Shown piece by piece: positions 44,211 through 54,395 of a stretch of DNA of 64,000 nt (position 1 is its first letter; every line of letters begins with the position of its first letter). Under the pieces are notes generated by a model that worked only from the letters and a program-made list of their open reading frames with translations, made no database searches and was not told the origin of the DNA. The stretch lies in the NCBI GenBank assembly GCA_944381625.1, contig CALWLW010000018.1, positions 1-64,000 of the forward strand, read 5' to 3'. The stretch is from an uncultured Lachnoclostridium sp. Lineage in GTDB: Bacteria; Bacillota; Clostridia; Lachnospirales; Lachnospiraceae. Made by a program: the position numbers and the translations under genes.

Positions 44211-45608
44211 ATGGAAAAAATATCAGACAATTATACCGCCAATGTGGAACGGCTCCGCTCCCTGCTTGACATTGACAAAAGCTTCGATATCATTGAAAAA
44301 CGTCTGGTTGTGGGAGGCCGGCGAGCCAGCCTCTTCTTTATAGATGGGTTCGTGAAGGATGAGATTCTGGAGAAAATCCTGGAATTTTTTTATGGATTGA
44401 AGCCGGAAGAGCTTCCCGCCTCTCTGGAAACCTTTCAGGCAGAGTATCTTCCTTATATAGAAACGGAAATTTTGGAAAACATGGAAGATGCCTTGCAGAA
44501 CCTGCTGTCCGGCGTGCCCTGCCTGTTCCTGTCCGGCATGGAAGGCTGTCTGGCCATCGACTGCCGGACTTATCCCGCGCGCAGCGTGGAGGAGCCGATG
44601 AAAGACCGGACGCTTCGGGGCTCCCGCGACGGATTTGTGGAGACCATCGTGTTCAACACCGCCCTGATCCGCAGACGCATCCGTTCTCCCAGGCTCCATA
44701 TGGAGATGATGAACGCGGGAGACAGTTCCCGCACGGATATTGTGCTCTGCTATATGGAAGGGAAAGACAATGGGGACTGTCTGAATCTGCTTCGGGAACG
44801 GATTCAGGGCATCCATACGGATGCCCTGACCATGAACCAGGAAAGCCTGGCAGAACTCCTTCTGCCAGGCCCCTGGTATAATCCTTTTCCCAGATTTCGT
44901 TTTACAGAACGGCCGGATGCCGCGGCCGCGTCGATCCTGGAAGGAAGTATTGTCGTACTGGTGGACAATTCCCCTTCCGCCATGATCTTTCCCGTCAGTC
45001 TTTTCTCCATCACTGATGAAGCGAACGACTACTATTTCCCGCCCATTACGGGCACCTACCTGCGTCTGTCCAGAGGATTGATCACAGTCCTCTCGCTGGT
45101 TCTGACGCCGTTTTTCCTGCTGCTCATGCTCCACCCGGAGCTGGTTCCCGGATGGCTTTCCTTCATCCTGGTGCAGGACACCATATACGTCCCGCTGCTT
45201 CTGCAGTTCCTCCTGCTGGAGTTGGCCATAGACGGCCTGAAACTGGCCGCCATCCATACGCCGGACATGCTGAGTACGCCGCTCTCCGTCATTGCCGGCC
45301 TGGTCATCGGAGAATTCGCCGTCAATTCGGGCTGGTTCAACTCTGAGGTTATGCTCTATATGGCCTTTGTGACCATTGCGAACTATTCCCAGTCCAACTA
45401 TGAACTGAGCTATGCCATCAAATTCATGCGCATCCTGCTCCTGATCCTGACCGCCGCTTTCGGTCTTCCCGGTTTCCTGGGCGGCCTGGCCTTCGTCTTT
45501 GTCAGCCTGCTGCGGTGCCGCACCTTTTCCGGGCGCGGCTATCTCTACCCGCTGATCCCCTTTTGCTGGGAAGACTTAAAGCGGAGCCTGTTCCGCACCC
45601 GGCTGTAA
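44211..45608 (+). CDS. GerA-family spore protein, SpoVAF-like
   Basis: The 465-residue protein has a GerA-type cytosolic N-terminal domain (1-270, with IETEILENMEDALQNLLSG) and about five membrane spans in the C-terminal part (285-445), ending in the conserved YLYPLIPFCWEDLKR tail. This matches the A subunit of germinant receptors and SpoVAF. Without gerB/gerC neighbours SpoVAF is more likely. ATG 44211 follows GGAGGTG. It is the only gene in the window that directly shows a spore-forming host. Confidence 0.88.
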   Translation: MEKISDNYTANVERLRSLLDIDKSFDIIEKRLVVGGRRASLFFIDGFVKDEILEKILEFFYGLKPEELPASLETFQAEYLPYIETEILENMEDALQNLLSGVPCLFLSGMEGCLAIDCRTYPARSVEEPMKDRTLRGSRDGFVETIVFNTALIRRRIRSPRLHMEMMNAGDSSRTDIVLCYMEGKDNGDCLNLLRERIQGIHTDALTMNQESLAELLLPGPWYNPFPRFRFTERPDAAAASILEGSIVVLVDNSPSAMIFPVSLFSITDEANDYYFPPITGTYLRLSRGLITVLSLVLTPFFLLLMLHPELVPGWLSFILVQDTIYVPLLLQFLLLELAIDGLKLAAIHTPDMLSTPLSVIAGLVIGEFAVNSGWFNSEVMLYMAFVTIANYSQSNYELSYAIKFMRILLLILTAAFGLPGFLGGLAFVFVSLLRCRTFSGRGYLYPLIPFCWEDLKRSLFRTRL

Positions 45609-45632
45609 AAACCGCAGCTGTAAAAACCGCGC

Positions 45633-46451
45633 CTATGATAACATGAACTTTTCTATGATCTCAGCCACCGCCGAATGATTATTGTCGCATTCGCAGATAT
45701 AATCGGCCCCGGCTTTTACCTCTTCCACCGCGTTTGCCATAGCGCATCCCACGCCGGCCGCCAGGAGCATGGGCAGATCGTTCTGCTCATCTCCCGCCGC
45801 GATGGTATTGGACGGAGCGATGCCGAACATCTCACAGTAGGCTCTGACCGCATTTCCTTTATTGATCCCTTTGGGAACGATCTCCAGAAATTCCCTGCTG
45901 CTGAAATACATCTCCACCTTATCCCGGCTCCACTCCTCCATGGAAGCTTTGTATCTCTCCAGCCGTTCATGGTCGTGCATATCGATCAGCAGCGCTTTTC
46001 CCGGCTCCCGCTCCAGCACTGCCATCATGTCAGGGACCACAATGCGTTCCATCCCGTTCTTTTTCGCATAGAAGTCCAGACCCTCGTCTTCTTTTTCCGC
46101 CACCACTTTGTCTCCGGCATAGGTCTGGATGAACACATCCTGCCTGCGGGCCTCTTCCACCAGATCTCCTATCCATGGAAGGGGAACTCCTCTGGAAAAC
46201 AGGATTTCCCCTGTCTGATAATCCAGGATTGTTCCGCCGTTATTGGCGATCACATACCGGCAGCCCACCCGGTCCAGCCGGTACTTCTCCACCAGCTTCC
46301 TGGCGCTGGCCTCCGGCCGTCCCGTGGTAATGACCACGTCATGTCCCGCTTTCACCGCCGCCTCCATGGCCGCCAGATTTTTTTCCGATATCTCATGACG
46401 GTCGTCCAGCGTCGTCCCATCCATGTCCAGAAAAATCACTTTTTTCTCCAT
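45633..46451 (-). CDS. HAD-superfamily Cof-type phosphatase
   Basis: The 272-residue protein has the HAD motifs DMDGTTLDD (nucleophile), TTGR, a Lys in INKGNAV, and GDEQNDLPML, with a type IIB cap. Such enzymes hydrolyse small sugar phosphates or phospho-cofactors; the substrate is unknown. ATG 46451 lies beyond the ppk stop with its ribosome site inside the ppk end, so it is the last gene of the ppx-ppk unit. It converges on the spoVAF-like gene with a 24-base gap. Confidence 0.9.
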   Translation of the reverse strand: MEKKVIFLDMDGTTLDDRHEISEKNLAAMEAAVKAGHDVVITTGRPEASARKLVEKYRLDRVGCRYVIANNGGTILDYQTGEILFSRGVPLPWIGDLVEEARRQDVFIQTYAGDKVVAEKEDEGLDFYAKKNGMERIVVPDMMAVLEREPGKALLIDMHDHERLERYKASMEEWSRDKVEMYFSSREFLEIVPKGINKGNAVRAYCEMFGIAPSNTIAAGDEQNDLPMLLAAGVGCAMANAVEEVKAGADYICECDNNHSAVAEIIEKFMLS

Positions 46452-46455
46452 GAAG

Positions 46456-48585
46456 CTATTCCTCCATGGGCTCCGCCGGCACAAACACCCGGTCGTGAAC
46501 CGGAACATCCTGCGGCTTATTCAGATTTTTAGCATATTCCATGAAATATTCCTGGGAGCAGAGCGCCGGCTTTCCTCTCCGGTCAATATGCTCATAGGTT
46601 CCATCGGGCTGCTTCATCTGCGCTTTTATGGTATCCTGCAGCTGGATCTCCAGCACATGGAACGTTTCTTTTTTCAGATTCTCATTTTCTATCGGGAACA
46701 GGATCTCCACCCTGCGGTCCAGATTTCTGGGCATCCAGTCCGCGCTGGAGAGATAGATCTCCTCCTGTCCTCCGTTCAGGAAATAATAGATCCGGCTGTG
46801 CTCCAGAAACGTTCCGACGATGGAGCGGACGCTGATATGGTCGCTGATACCGGGAATTCCCACCTTCAGGCAGCAGATTCCCCTCACGATCAGATCGATC
46901 TCCACTCCGGCGGCGCTGGCCTCATAAAGAGCAGCGATCAGTTCTTCGTCGCACAGAGAATTCATCTTCGCAATAATCCGGGCCGGCTCTCCGCTGCGCG
47001 CATGCTCCGTCTCTCTGCGGATCATGGTCAGGAAACGATCCCTCAGCCACAGGGGCGCCAAAGAAAGTTTCTTCCAGCCCGCAGGCTCCGAGTATCCGGA
47101 CAGCATATTGAAGACAGCTGTCGCATCCTCCCCGATGGCCTCAGAGCAGGTCAAAAGCCCCATGTCCGTATATAATTTTGCAGTAGAGTCATTGTAATTT
47201 CCGGTTCCCAGATGCACGTACCTGCGGATGCCGTCGTCCTCCCGGCGCACCACCAGCGTAATCTTGCTGTGGGTCTTCAGCCCCACCAGGCCGTAGATTA
47301 CGTGGCAGCCCGCGCGTTCCAGCATCTTTGCCCAGGCAATATTATTCTCCTCATCAAACCGCGCCTTCAGTTCCACCAGAACAGATACCTGTTTCCCGTT
47401 TTCCGCCGCCTGGGCCAGCGCCGCGATAATCGGCGAATTGCCGCTGACGCGGTACAGGGTCTGCTTAATCGCCAGTACCTGCGGGTCTTTGGACGCTTTC
47501 TTCACAAAATCCACCACCGGGTCGAAGGTCTGGTACGGATGATGCAAAAGGATATCCCCTTTTCGGATCTCCTCGAAAATATCCGGCTTCCCGGTCAACT
47601 CCGGCACCGGCTGGGGAATATACCGCGGCTCTTTATAATCGTCAAAGCCGCTGATCCCATACATCTTCATCAAAAAGGTCAGATCCAGCGGACCGTTGAT
47701 CCGATAAATGCCGTCTTCTTTGATCTCAAATTCCTTTTTCAGCGTTTTCAGGAGCCGTTTATCGATCTTCTCCTCCACCTCCAGGCGGATAACCTCTCCC
47801 CAGCGGCGCTTTTTCAGCTGCTTCTGAATCTCCTTTAACAGATCGGAAGCATCATCCTCATCAATGGTCAGATCCGCATTGCGCATGATCCGGTACGGAT
47901 GCACACAGACTACATCGTAGCTCAGAAACAGTTTGGACATATTGCGCTCGATGAGTTCTTCCAGAAGGATAACGGCCCTCTCCCCGTTTTTCTCAGAAGG
48001 GATCTCCACAATTCTGGGCAGCACCGAAGGCACCTGCACAGTAGCGAATTCCAGAATCCCGTCCTCTTCCCCTTTCTTTTTCAAAAGCGCGCCCAGATTC
48101 AGCGTCTTATTGACAATCAGCGGAAACGGTCTGGAAGAATCCACCGCCATGGGCGTCAGCACCGGATATACATTTTCCATGAAGTAGTGATCCGCATACC
48201 TGCCCTGTTCCGGGGTCAGATCCTCATGATTTTCAATCACCTGAAGGCCGCACTGGGCCAGTCCCGGAAGCAGGGAACGCTTCCAGGTGGAATACTGAGT
48301 CCCCACCAGGGCATGTACCCGGTCATGAATGGCGTCCAGCTGCTGCTGGGCAGTCATCCCCGCAATGTCCTTCTTCGTATATCCGGCATTGACCATATCT
48401 TTCAGGGAAGCCACCCGGACCATAAAGAACTCGTCCAGATTGGAAGCGGTAATGCTGAGGAATTTCAGGCGTTCAAACAACGGATTCCCTTTGTCCCGGG
48501 CTTCTCCCAGAACCCTTTCGTCAAATCCCAGCCAGCTTAATTCTCTGTTTTCAAAATACTCCGGCTTTCTAAACTCTTTTCCCAC
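46456..48585 (-). CDS. ppk: Polyphosphate kinase 1
   Basis: Ppk1 makes long polyphosphate from ATP reversibly. The 709-residue protein has ENRELSWLGFDERVL at the N-terminus, HHPYQTFDPVVDFV, and the catalytic region KTHSKITLVVR with the phosphorylated His and VHLGTGNYN. The start is GTG at 48585 after GGGAGG. It lies 15 bases after ppx, so synthesis and breakdown genes share a transcript. Confidence 0.96.
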   Translation of the reverse strand: MGKEFRKPEYFENRELSWLGFDERVLGEARDKGNPLFERLKFLSITASNLDEFFMVRVASLKDMVNAGYTKKDIAGMTAQQQLDAIHDRVHALVGTQYSTWKRSLLPGLAQCGLQVIENHEDLTPEQGRYADHYFMENVYPVLTPMAVDSSRPFPLIVNKTLNLGALLKKKGEEDGILEFATVQVPSVLPRIVEIPSEKNGERAVILLEELIERNMSKLFLSYDVVCVHPYRIMRNADLTIDEDDASDLLKEIQKQLKKRRWGEVIRLEVEEKIDKRLLKTLKKEFEIKEDGIYRINGPLDLTFLMKMYGISGFDDYKEPRYIPQPVPELTGKPDIFEEIRKGDILLHHPYQTFDPVVDFVKKASKDPQVLAIKQTLYRVSGNSPIIAALAQAAENGKQVSVLVELKARFDEENNIAWAKMLERAGCHVIYGLVGLKTHSKITLVVRREDDGIRRYVHLGTGNYNDSTAKLYTDMGLLTCSEAIGEDATAVFNMLSGYSEPAGWKKLSLAPLWLRDRFLTMIRRETEHARSGEPARIIAKMNSLCDEELIAALYEASAAGVEIDLIVRGICCLKVGIPGISDHISVRSIVGTFLEHSRIYYFLNGGQEEIYLSSADWMPRNLDRRVEILFPIENENLKKETFHVLEIQLQDTIKAQMKQPDGTYEHIDRRGKPALCSQEYFMEYAKNLNKPQDVPVHDRVFVPAEPMEE

Positions 48586-48600
48586 CGTATCGTCCTCCCG

Positions 48601-50142
48601 CTATAATCTTTTTGCTTTCAGCACCGGATGGATACTGAACACTTCTTCAAAAAGTTCTGCTTTTTCCATAAACAGCGCCTGCTCCAGCGTCAGGTCTTCC
48701 AGCGTATCCACCAGAAGCTGCATGGTATGGGCGTCCTTCCAGGATACTCTCACCTCTTTGATCTTCTGCTTATGGCTCCGGTCCAGGGCATTGGCCAGCC
48801 GGAGGATCGCCGTCAGCTTGACGATGATCATATAATCCTTTCCTTCCAGAGTGGACGCCGACGCCAGTTCCTCGTAACCCAATACCTGTCCGCTGTTGAA
48901 CCGGACCACATTGGCCACGATCTCCCGCTCCCTGTGGGACAGTCCGATGATCTCCGTCGCCATAATAATATTGTAAGAACATTCAGAAGATTGGGCCATA
49001 TTGATATATTTCCCGCAGTCATGAAGCAGCACCGCGATCTGCAAAAGCAGGCGCTCCCGTTTTCCCAGTCCGTGTACCTGCTTCATCTTGTCATACATGG
49101 CAAGGGATATCTTCTCCATCACCTGGGTGTGGCTTCGGTTCGTATGGTACCGCTTGGCAATATTTCTGGCCGCTTCGATGATATCGTTCTCGAAATTATG
49201 GCTTGACTTCAATATCTTCTGCTGTTCCGCGAAATCATAGGCCAGCCCGTCTCCCAGATCCATCCCCACCGTAACGACCTTTTCCGCTCCTGATTCCTCC
49301 AGAAGCCTTTTGTAAATCACCAGCGTGGGAATCAGCAGGGAACTGTTCTCCAGGGAGATCCCCAGTTCCTCCGCCATAGTCTCGGGATCTTTCTGCATAA
49401 ACATATCATAGAAGGTGATAAACTCCTCTTTGGAAATCTGGTTTCCCTTGGTGCCCCGGTGAATATACCGGTCGATTCCTTCGATATAATCGCCCACCAG
49501 CATCAGGTAACGGATGTTCCTGTCTTTCAGGTAAAGCCTGCGGTATGTCCGCAGTTCATTGTTCATAATCTCTTCCAGCACGTCGGAATAGCGGATCGTC
49601 CGCTGAGCCACGTCGCTGAGCCTTTCTCTCAGCCGCAGGGTTCCCAGGCGGATATTCTGGGTGGTCACCAGATTGTCTTTATCAAAAAGGGAGATCTGGA
49701 TGCTGCCTCCGCCCACGTCCACCACAGCAGTCCCTTTCTCAATGATCTGCTGAAAACGTTCAGAGTTAAAAGCTATGGATTTATATCCCAGAAAGCGCTG
49801 TTCGGAATTGCTGAGTACCTCCAGGCGGATACCCGTCCTCAGATAGATGCGGTCCAGCAGGATCAGCATATCCTTCGCCTCACGGATGGCGCTGGTGGCG
49901 CAGGCCCGGTAACGGTCCACCCCGAATTCTTTCATAATTCTCTGGAAATCCTGTAGAACCTGGCAGAGTTCATCCACCATCTCCACACCGATCTTCCCGG
50001 TGGCGAAAGTGTCCTTCCCCAGCTCCATCCGGTGCCTCACATGATTCACTTCCCGTATCCCTTTGCGGGCAGACATCTCATAGATCTTTAAATTGATTTC
50101 GTAGCTTCCCACATCGATCGCCCCGAACATCGTACACGCCAT
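48601..50142 (-). CDS. ppx: Exopolyphosphatase / GppA-type phosphatase with HD domain
   Basis: The 513-residue protein has an actin-like Ppx/GppA core (1-310) with AIDVGSYEINLKIYE, ATSAIREAKD and VVDVGGGSIQ. A C-terminal HD domain follows (LLHDCGKYINM near 380). It degrades polyphosphate or pppGpp. The ATG follows GGAGGAAAAAG and lies 17 bases from the CinA-dUTPase gene. With ppk it forms a phosphate-storage pair. Confidence 0.92.
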   Translation of the reverse strand: MACTMFGAIDVGSYEINLKIYEMSARKGIREVNHVRHRMELGKDTFATGKIGVEMVDELCQVLQDFQRIMKEFGVDRYRACATSAIREAKDMLILLDRIYLRTGIRLEVLSNSEQRFLGYKSIAFNSERFQQIIEKGTAVVDVGGGSIQISLFDKDNLVTTQNIRLGTLRLRERLSDVAQRTIRYSDVLEEIMNNELRTYRRLYLKDRNIRYLMLVGDYIEGIDRYIHRGTKGNQISKEEFITFYDMFMQKDPETMAEELGISLENSSLLIPTLVIYKRLLEESGAEKVVTVGMDLGDGLAYDFAEQQKILKSSHNFENDIIEAARNIAKRYHTNRSHTQVMEKISLAMYDKMKQVHGLGKRERLLLQIAVLLHDCGKYINMAQSSECSYNIIMATEIIGLSHREREIVANVVRFNSGQVLGYEELASASTLEGKDYMIIVKLTAILRLANALDRSHKQKIKEVRVSWKDAHTMQLLVDTLEDLTLEQALFMEKAELFEEVFSIHPVLKAKRL

Positions 50143-50159
50143 GATCTTTTTCCTCCGTC

Positions 50160-51116
50160 TTACTGTTTCCCGGTGCTTCCAAAGCCACCCCTGTTATTTC
50201 CCGGCAAATACCCGGTCTCTTCAAAATGGATCTGCGGCTGATGTTTCTCAATCCGAAACTGGCAGATCCGGTCGTTCATGCAGATCTTCGTATCCTTCAC
50301 GGCGAGAGCCGGAAAAAACCACTGATCCTCATCCCCACAGTAGCTCTCATCAATCAGCCCCATGCTGTTTACCTGAAGGATCCCAAAATTTTTAAAGGTA
50401 CTGCTCCGCGGAATCACATGGGCCTCATAACCGTCCGGCAGCTTCATGGCCACCCCCAGCGGAATCAGGCGGAATTCCCCCTGCTTCAGTTCCACATCCT
50501 CTGCCGCCCTCAGATCGATCCAGTCGGATTTTCCCTCCACATAACATAGTCTTTCTATCTGATCCGAAAAATATTTGATCTGTATGGTCAATGGAGCGCC
50601 GTCCCCAGAGACATGTAACGCGCCCTTCCCGCCGGACAGGAGCCGCTCCTCCAGAAGCATAAACGCTTCCGCCGCCGCCTGCTCTCTCACCTGTCTGCGG
50701 CCGCCCTGGAAATGATATTCTTTCACTGTGGTTTCTCCGGCCACGCAGCAGCCAATATAGACCAGCCCCGCAGGTTCTCCGCGGCTGCCGCCCTCCGGTC
50801 CGGCATATCCGGTGACGCTCACCGCCGCGTCCGCGCCGGCAGTCTGCGCGCCTCCCAGCGCCATCTCCCTCGCTGTCTCCTCGCTGACCGCCGTATATTT
50901 CTGCAGGGTCTCTTTCTTCACTCCCACAAAGCTATGCTTGGTCTCGTCCGAGTATGTGACGAATCCGCCTTTGAACACCTCAGAAATTCCCGGGACATCC
51001 GTCAAAAGCTTGCTGATCAGCCCGCCTGTACAGGATTCCACCGCCGTGACCGTCATTCCACGTTCCTTTAAAAGCGCCGCCACACGGCCGGATAGATCCT
51101 CCAACGCTTTTTCCAT
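50160..51116 (-). CDS. CinA C-terminal domain fused to dUTPase
   Basis: The 318-residue protein joins two enzymes. Residues 1-163 are a CinA/PncC nicotinamide-nucleotide amidohydrolase: [10 protein letters not shown] with Ser28, [12 protein letters not shown] with Lys60, [12 protein letters not shown]. Residues 176-318 are a trimeric-type dUTPase with all five motifs: [43 protein letters not shown]. The frame is open throughout and no second start signal is seen near the joint. It would recycle NMN and remove dUTP. It lies in the normal cinA place after pgsA, so the dUTPase was probably added to a resident cinA gene. Confidence 0.93.
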   Translation of the reverse strand: MEKALEDLSGRVAALLKERGMTVTAVESCTGGLISKLLTDVPGISEVFKGGFVTYSDETKHSFVGVKKETLQKYTAVSEETAREMALGGAQTAGADAAVSVTGYAGPEGGSRGEPAGLVYIGCCVAGETTVKEYHFQGGRRQVREQAAAEAFMLLEERLLSGGKGALHVSGDGAPLTIQIKYFSDQIERLCYVEGKSDWIDLRAAEDVELKQGEFRLIPLGVAMKLPDGYEAHVIPRSSTFKNFGILQVNSMGLIDESYCGDEDQWFFPALAVKDTKICMNDRICQFRIEKHQPQIHFEETGYLPGNNRGGFGSTGKQ

Positions 51117-51117
51117 G

Positions 51118-51660
51118 TCAGATATCTCCTTCCAGAATCACATTTTTATTCTTTACCAGGTAATCCACAAGAGACACAACGGTCAGAATCAGGGCTGCCC
51201 AGATCAGGATCTCCCCGATCAGGTCAAAGACGCCTCCCAGATCCAAAAACAGGACGATGATCATCAGCATCTGGAACGTGGTCTTAAATTTTCCCCAGTA
51301 ACTCGCCGCAATAACGACCCCGTTGTCCGACGCCACCAGCCTAAAACCGCTGATGATAAATTCCCTGCTGATGATCACGATCACAATCCACGCCGGAAGC
51401 CGCTCCATGGACACCAGGCAGATCAGTGCGGAGCATACCAGCAGCTTATCCGCCAGCGGATCCATAAATTTTCCAAAATCCGTAACAAGATTATATTTTC
51501 TTGCAAGCTTCCCATCCAGCAGATCCGTAAGGCTGGCGATCACGAAGATGGCCACCGCAATATAATTACTGTATCCGGGCACCACATCCGTCAGCGCGAA
51601 CAGCACAAAAAACGGGATCATCAGCACTCTCAGCACCGTCAGCTTATTCGGTAAATTCAT
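51118..51660 (-). CDS. pgsA: CDP-diacylglycerol-glycerol-3-phosphate 3-phosphatidyltransferase
   Basis: PgsA makes phosphatidylglycerol phosphate at the membrane. The 180-residue protein has the CDP-alcohol phosphatidyltransferase motif [23 protein letters not shown] and about five spans. The ATG follows GGAGAG and overlaps the rimO end by 17 bases; the stop is next to the cinA start. Confidence 0.95.
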   Translation of the reverse strand: MNLPNKLTVLRVLMIPFFVLFALTDVVPGYSNYIAVAIFVIASLTDLLDGKLARKYNLVTDFGKFMDPLADKLLVCSALICLVSMERLPAWIVIVIISREFIISGFRLVASDNGVVIAASYWGKFKTTFQMLMIIVLFLDLGGVFDLIGEILIWAALILTVVSLVDYLVKNKNVILEGDI

Positions 51661-52984
51661 CTGCTATCTCTCCTATCAAATCATATTCTTCGGCGCCGGT
51701 CACCCGCACCTTCACGAAATCTCCGGACATGAGTTCTTCCATGGTCTGGATAAACAGGTATCCGTCCACGCCGGGCGCGTCCCTGTAGGTACGGGCCACA
51801 TACGCGTATTCGTCCGCGATCTTCCCTTCCACCATGCACCACAGTTCTTTTCCCACCATGTCCTCCGCTTTTTCAAAAGCGATCTCCTGCTGCAGCTCCA
51901 TGATCTCGTCCCTGCGTTCCTGCTTGAGTTCCTCGGGAATCTGATCCGGCATGGAGGCAGCTGGTGTGTCCTCTTCCGCGGAATACGCGAACACGCCCAG
52001 CCTGTCAAATTCCATCTCGTCCACAAAGGCCATCAATTCCTCATGATCCTCCTGCGTCTCTCCTGGGAAGCCGCTGATCAGCGTGGTGCGAAGGCAGATA
52101 TCCGGGATCTCCCGGCGCAGGCCGTGGATGATCTCCCTTAAATCTTCCTGAGTGGTTCTCCGCCCCATCCTCTTCAGAATCCGGTCCGAGGCATGCTGGA
52201 TCGGCAGATCCAGATAGTGACAGACCTTCGGCTCCTTCTTCATAACCTCCACAAGCTCCGGATAAATCTCCTCCGGATAGCAGTACTGAACCCGTATCCA
52301 CCGGATGCCTTTGACCCGGCACAGTTCCTGCAAAAGCCGGTGCAGACTCTTCTCACCGTAGAGATCCACGCCGTACAGCGTGGTCTCCTGTGCCACCAGG
52401 ATCAGCTCCTTCACACCCTGTTCAGCCAGCTTCTGCGCTTCTGCCGTCAGGCGTTCCAGAGGCACACTCCGGTAGGAACCTCTCAGGCTGGGGATGATGC
52501 AGTATGTACAGTGCTTATCACACCCCTCCGCGATCTTCAGATGCGCATAGTGGCCTCCCGTTGTCAGAATCCGCCCCGCATCAGACAACACCAGCCTTCC
52601 TGTATCCTGGCACAAGAGCAGATGATTCCCTTTCAGCGCCTCCTCCACAGCGTCGATGATTCGGTCATAGGCGGTGGTCCCCAGCACAGCGTCCACTTCC
52701 GGAATCTCATCCAGGATCTCCTGCCTGTAGCGCTGGGCCATGCATCCGGTCACAATCAACGCCTTGCACTGGCCGTTTTTCCGGTATTCCGCCATCTCCA
52801 GGATTGTATTGACGCTCTCTTCCTTCGCGTCCCCTATGAAACAGCAGGTGTTGACCACAATCACGTCCGCTTCTTCTTCATTATCCGTAAAGCCGTATCC
52901 CTTCTCCGTCAAAAGCCCCAGCATCACTTCGGAATCCACCAGGTTTTTATCACATCCCAGGGATACAAATAGAATCTTCAGCAT
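51644..52984 (-). CDS. rimO: Ribosomal protein S12 methylthiotransferase RimO
   Basis: RimO is a radical SAM enzyme that methylthiolates an Asp of ribosomal protein S12. The N-terminal cluster domain starts LFVSLGCDKNLVDSEVML, the radical SAM motif is CDKHCTYC near residue 155, and a TRAM domain ends the protein. ATG 52984 gives the usual N-terminus; TTG 52990 is a better distance from AGGAG and may be used. It is the first gene of rimO-pgsA-cinA. Confidence 0.95.
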   Translation of the reverse strand: MLKILFVSLGCDKNLVDSEVMLGLLTEKGYGFTDNEEEADVIVVNTCCFIGDAKEESVNTILEMAEYRKNGQCKALIVTGCMAQRYRQEILDEIPEVDAVLGTTAYDRIIDAVEEALKGNHLLLCQDTGRLVLSDAGRILTTGGHYAHLKIAEGCDKHCTYCIIPSLRGSYRSVPLERLTAEAQKLAEQGVKELILVAQETTLYGVDLYGEKSLHRLLQELCRVKGIRWIRVQYCYPEEIYPELVEVMKKEPKVCHYLDLPIQHASDRILKRMGRRTTQEDLREIIHGLRREIPDICLRTTLISGFPGETQEDHEELMAFVDEMEFDRLGVFAYSAEEDTPAASMPDQIPEELKQERRDEIMELQQEIAFEKAEDMVGKELWCMVEGKIADEYAYVARTYRDAPGVDGYLFIQTMEELMSGDFVKVRVTGAEEYDLIGEIADEFTE

Positions 52985-53028
52985 AAACAACGATGTCTCC
53001 TTTTCCTGTCCTTTTTCATACTGCTCCT

Positions 53029-53058
53029 ATTATAATACGGAGAAAGGGGAAAAAGCAA
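53029..53058 (-). promoter_or_regulatory. Promoter of rimO operon
   Basis: On the minus strand TTGCTT (53053-53058) and TATAAT (53029-53034) are spaced by 18 bases, between the end of the second secretion cluster and rimO. It separates core genes from the cluster. Confidence 0.7.
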
Positions 53059-53069
53059 CGGCTAATAGA

Positions 53070-54071
53070 TCATCTCTCCGTCAATTCCCCTTCACGCTTC
53101 TCCCTGTCCGGCGATGGCTGCCCATAACAGACCTGCTGAAACTGGATTCTCTCATATACGGGATCTTCCGGCCTGATATAGTACTCCATTCCCCAGGAGG
53201 ACACCCGGAACATACCGTCTTCGGTCACGCCGGTCACGGTCACAGCATGGCCGCCTTCCGCCTCAAGCACCTTATTTCCTCCGCTGTCAAAAAGGACGCA
53301 CGGGCTGATCCCCACAATCAGCTCTCCTTCCCAGGAAAGTTCTTCATAGCTGTCCGCCGTCACCTCCACTGTCCGCACATCCACCGGCACGCCATGCTTT
53401 TTCAGATAGGTCTCCCATATCTCCTCCCGCTCTTCCCTTGTGGTTCCTGTTTTTTCAGGATCATCCTCCGAGCAGTACAGATCCATGACCAGCAGATCCG
53501 TATTCAGTTCCCCCGAACTGCTGTACATGGGAAACCCAAATATCTCCGCAAACTGCTCCTCCCTTCCCACATACTGTCCGAACAGTGTATTGGCCAGCGC
53601 CACATATCCGCAGCCTTCCAGCTCCAGATCTCTCACAAGCTTTTCCATCTGCCGGTCGCTGTACTGGGGATAATGGGATCTGATGATTTCGCAGAGTTCC
53701 TGGTATGTTTCGTCTTTCTCCTCCAGAAAGACAGCCAGCGGCGCAGTCTGGCTGCCTCCGTACCTGCCGTCCTCATCATATGCCGGATTCTCTTCCCCGG
53801 TCTTCGGTACTTTCAGCCTCTCTTCCAGCTCCGTATACCGCGCCGCCGCCTCTTCCAGCGCCTGCAGCAGTTTTTCCGCGTCCTGGGCTTCCTCCTGAAG
53901 CCTTCTGCCCAGGTCTTTCAGGGAACGGCATACCCCGGTCATTTCCTCCCTGCGCAGTTCCTTTTCTATTTCTTTCACCGACTCCCTGTGAACCTCCAGG
54001 TCCTTTTTCCACCGTCTCAGAAGTTCCATGCGCCACGGTACTTTCCGTGTATCCATACGGAATCTGCTCAT
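53070..54071 (-). CDS. Candidate type VII effector: WXG-like N-terminus plus cysteine-peptidase-like domain
   Basis: Residues 1-88 are a charged helical hairpin that ends in YTELE (YxxxE). After a linker (90-115), residues about 125-315 have features of a C39/papain-like fold: Cys154 in EGCGYVALAN, His275 in GGHAVTVTG, and SSWG (291-294) where papain-like enzymes often have NSWG. The ATG overlaps the stop of the last WXG100 gene by four bases, so they are co-translated. No signal peptide. The likely role is a secreted peptidase or related toxin; the missing Asn leaves activity open. No separate immunity gene is seen downstream. Confidence 0.65.
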   Translation of the reverse strand: MSRFRMDTRKVPWRMELLRRWKKDLEVHRESVKEIEKELRREEMTGVCRSLKDLGRRLQEEAQDAEKLLQALEEAAARYTELEERLKVPKTGEENPAYDEDGRYGGSQTAPLAVFLEEKDETYQELCEIIRSHYPQYSDRQMEKLVRDLELEGCGYVALANTLFGQYVGREEQFAEIFGFPMYSSSGELNTDLLVMDLYCSEDDPEKTGTTREEREEIWETYLKKHGVPVDVRTVEVTADSYEELSWEGELIVGISPCVLFDSGGNKVLEAEGGHAVTVTGVTEDGMFRVSSWGMEYYIRPEDPVYERIQFQQVCYGQPSPDREKREGELTER

Positions 54072-54382
54072 ATGATCACGTCGCCTGCCAGTCCCGCAAT
54101 CTCTTCCTGATTCACGGTCTCCGCTTCCCGGTACACTCTCGCCATGTCGCTTAAGTCCGCCGCGTGTTCCTGGATCATACGGACCATCCTGCGGATATCT
54201 TCATCCAGCTTTCGGAAACGGTTGGCATAAGCCAGGGCCGCCTCCCCTTCCCATACTCCGCCAAGGCTTTCCACCGTCTGTACCATCCGATCCGTCAGGC
54301 TTCCCACCGACGTGCCTTTTGCCGCAAATTCTCCCGACGCCGTTTCCAGCTGTTCAGGCGTCACCAACAAAATACCTTCCAT
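54068..54382 (-). CDS. WXG100 protein, class A1 (cluster 2)
   Basis: The 104-residue protein has the GVWEGEAALAY turn, YREAE export-type motif and the AGDVII tail. ATG 54382 with AGGAGGAAAAA gives the same N-terminus as its paralogue at 19317-19631; a longer frame upstream has no start signal. It overlaps the candidate effector gene by four bases. Confidence 0.92.
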   Translation of the reverse strand: MEGILLVTPEQLETASGEFAAKGTSVGSLTDRMVQTVESLGGVWEGEAALAYANRFRKLDEDIRRMVRMIQEHAADLSDMARVYREAETVNQEEIAGLAGDVII

Positions 54383-54395
54383 TCCGTTTTTCCTC

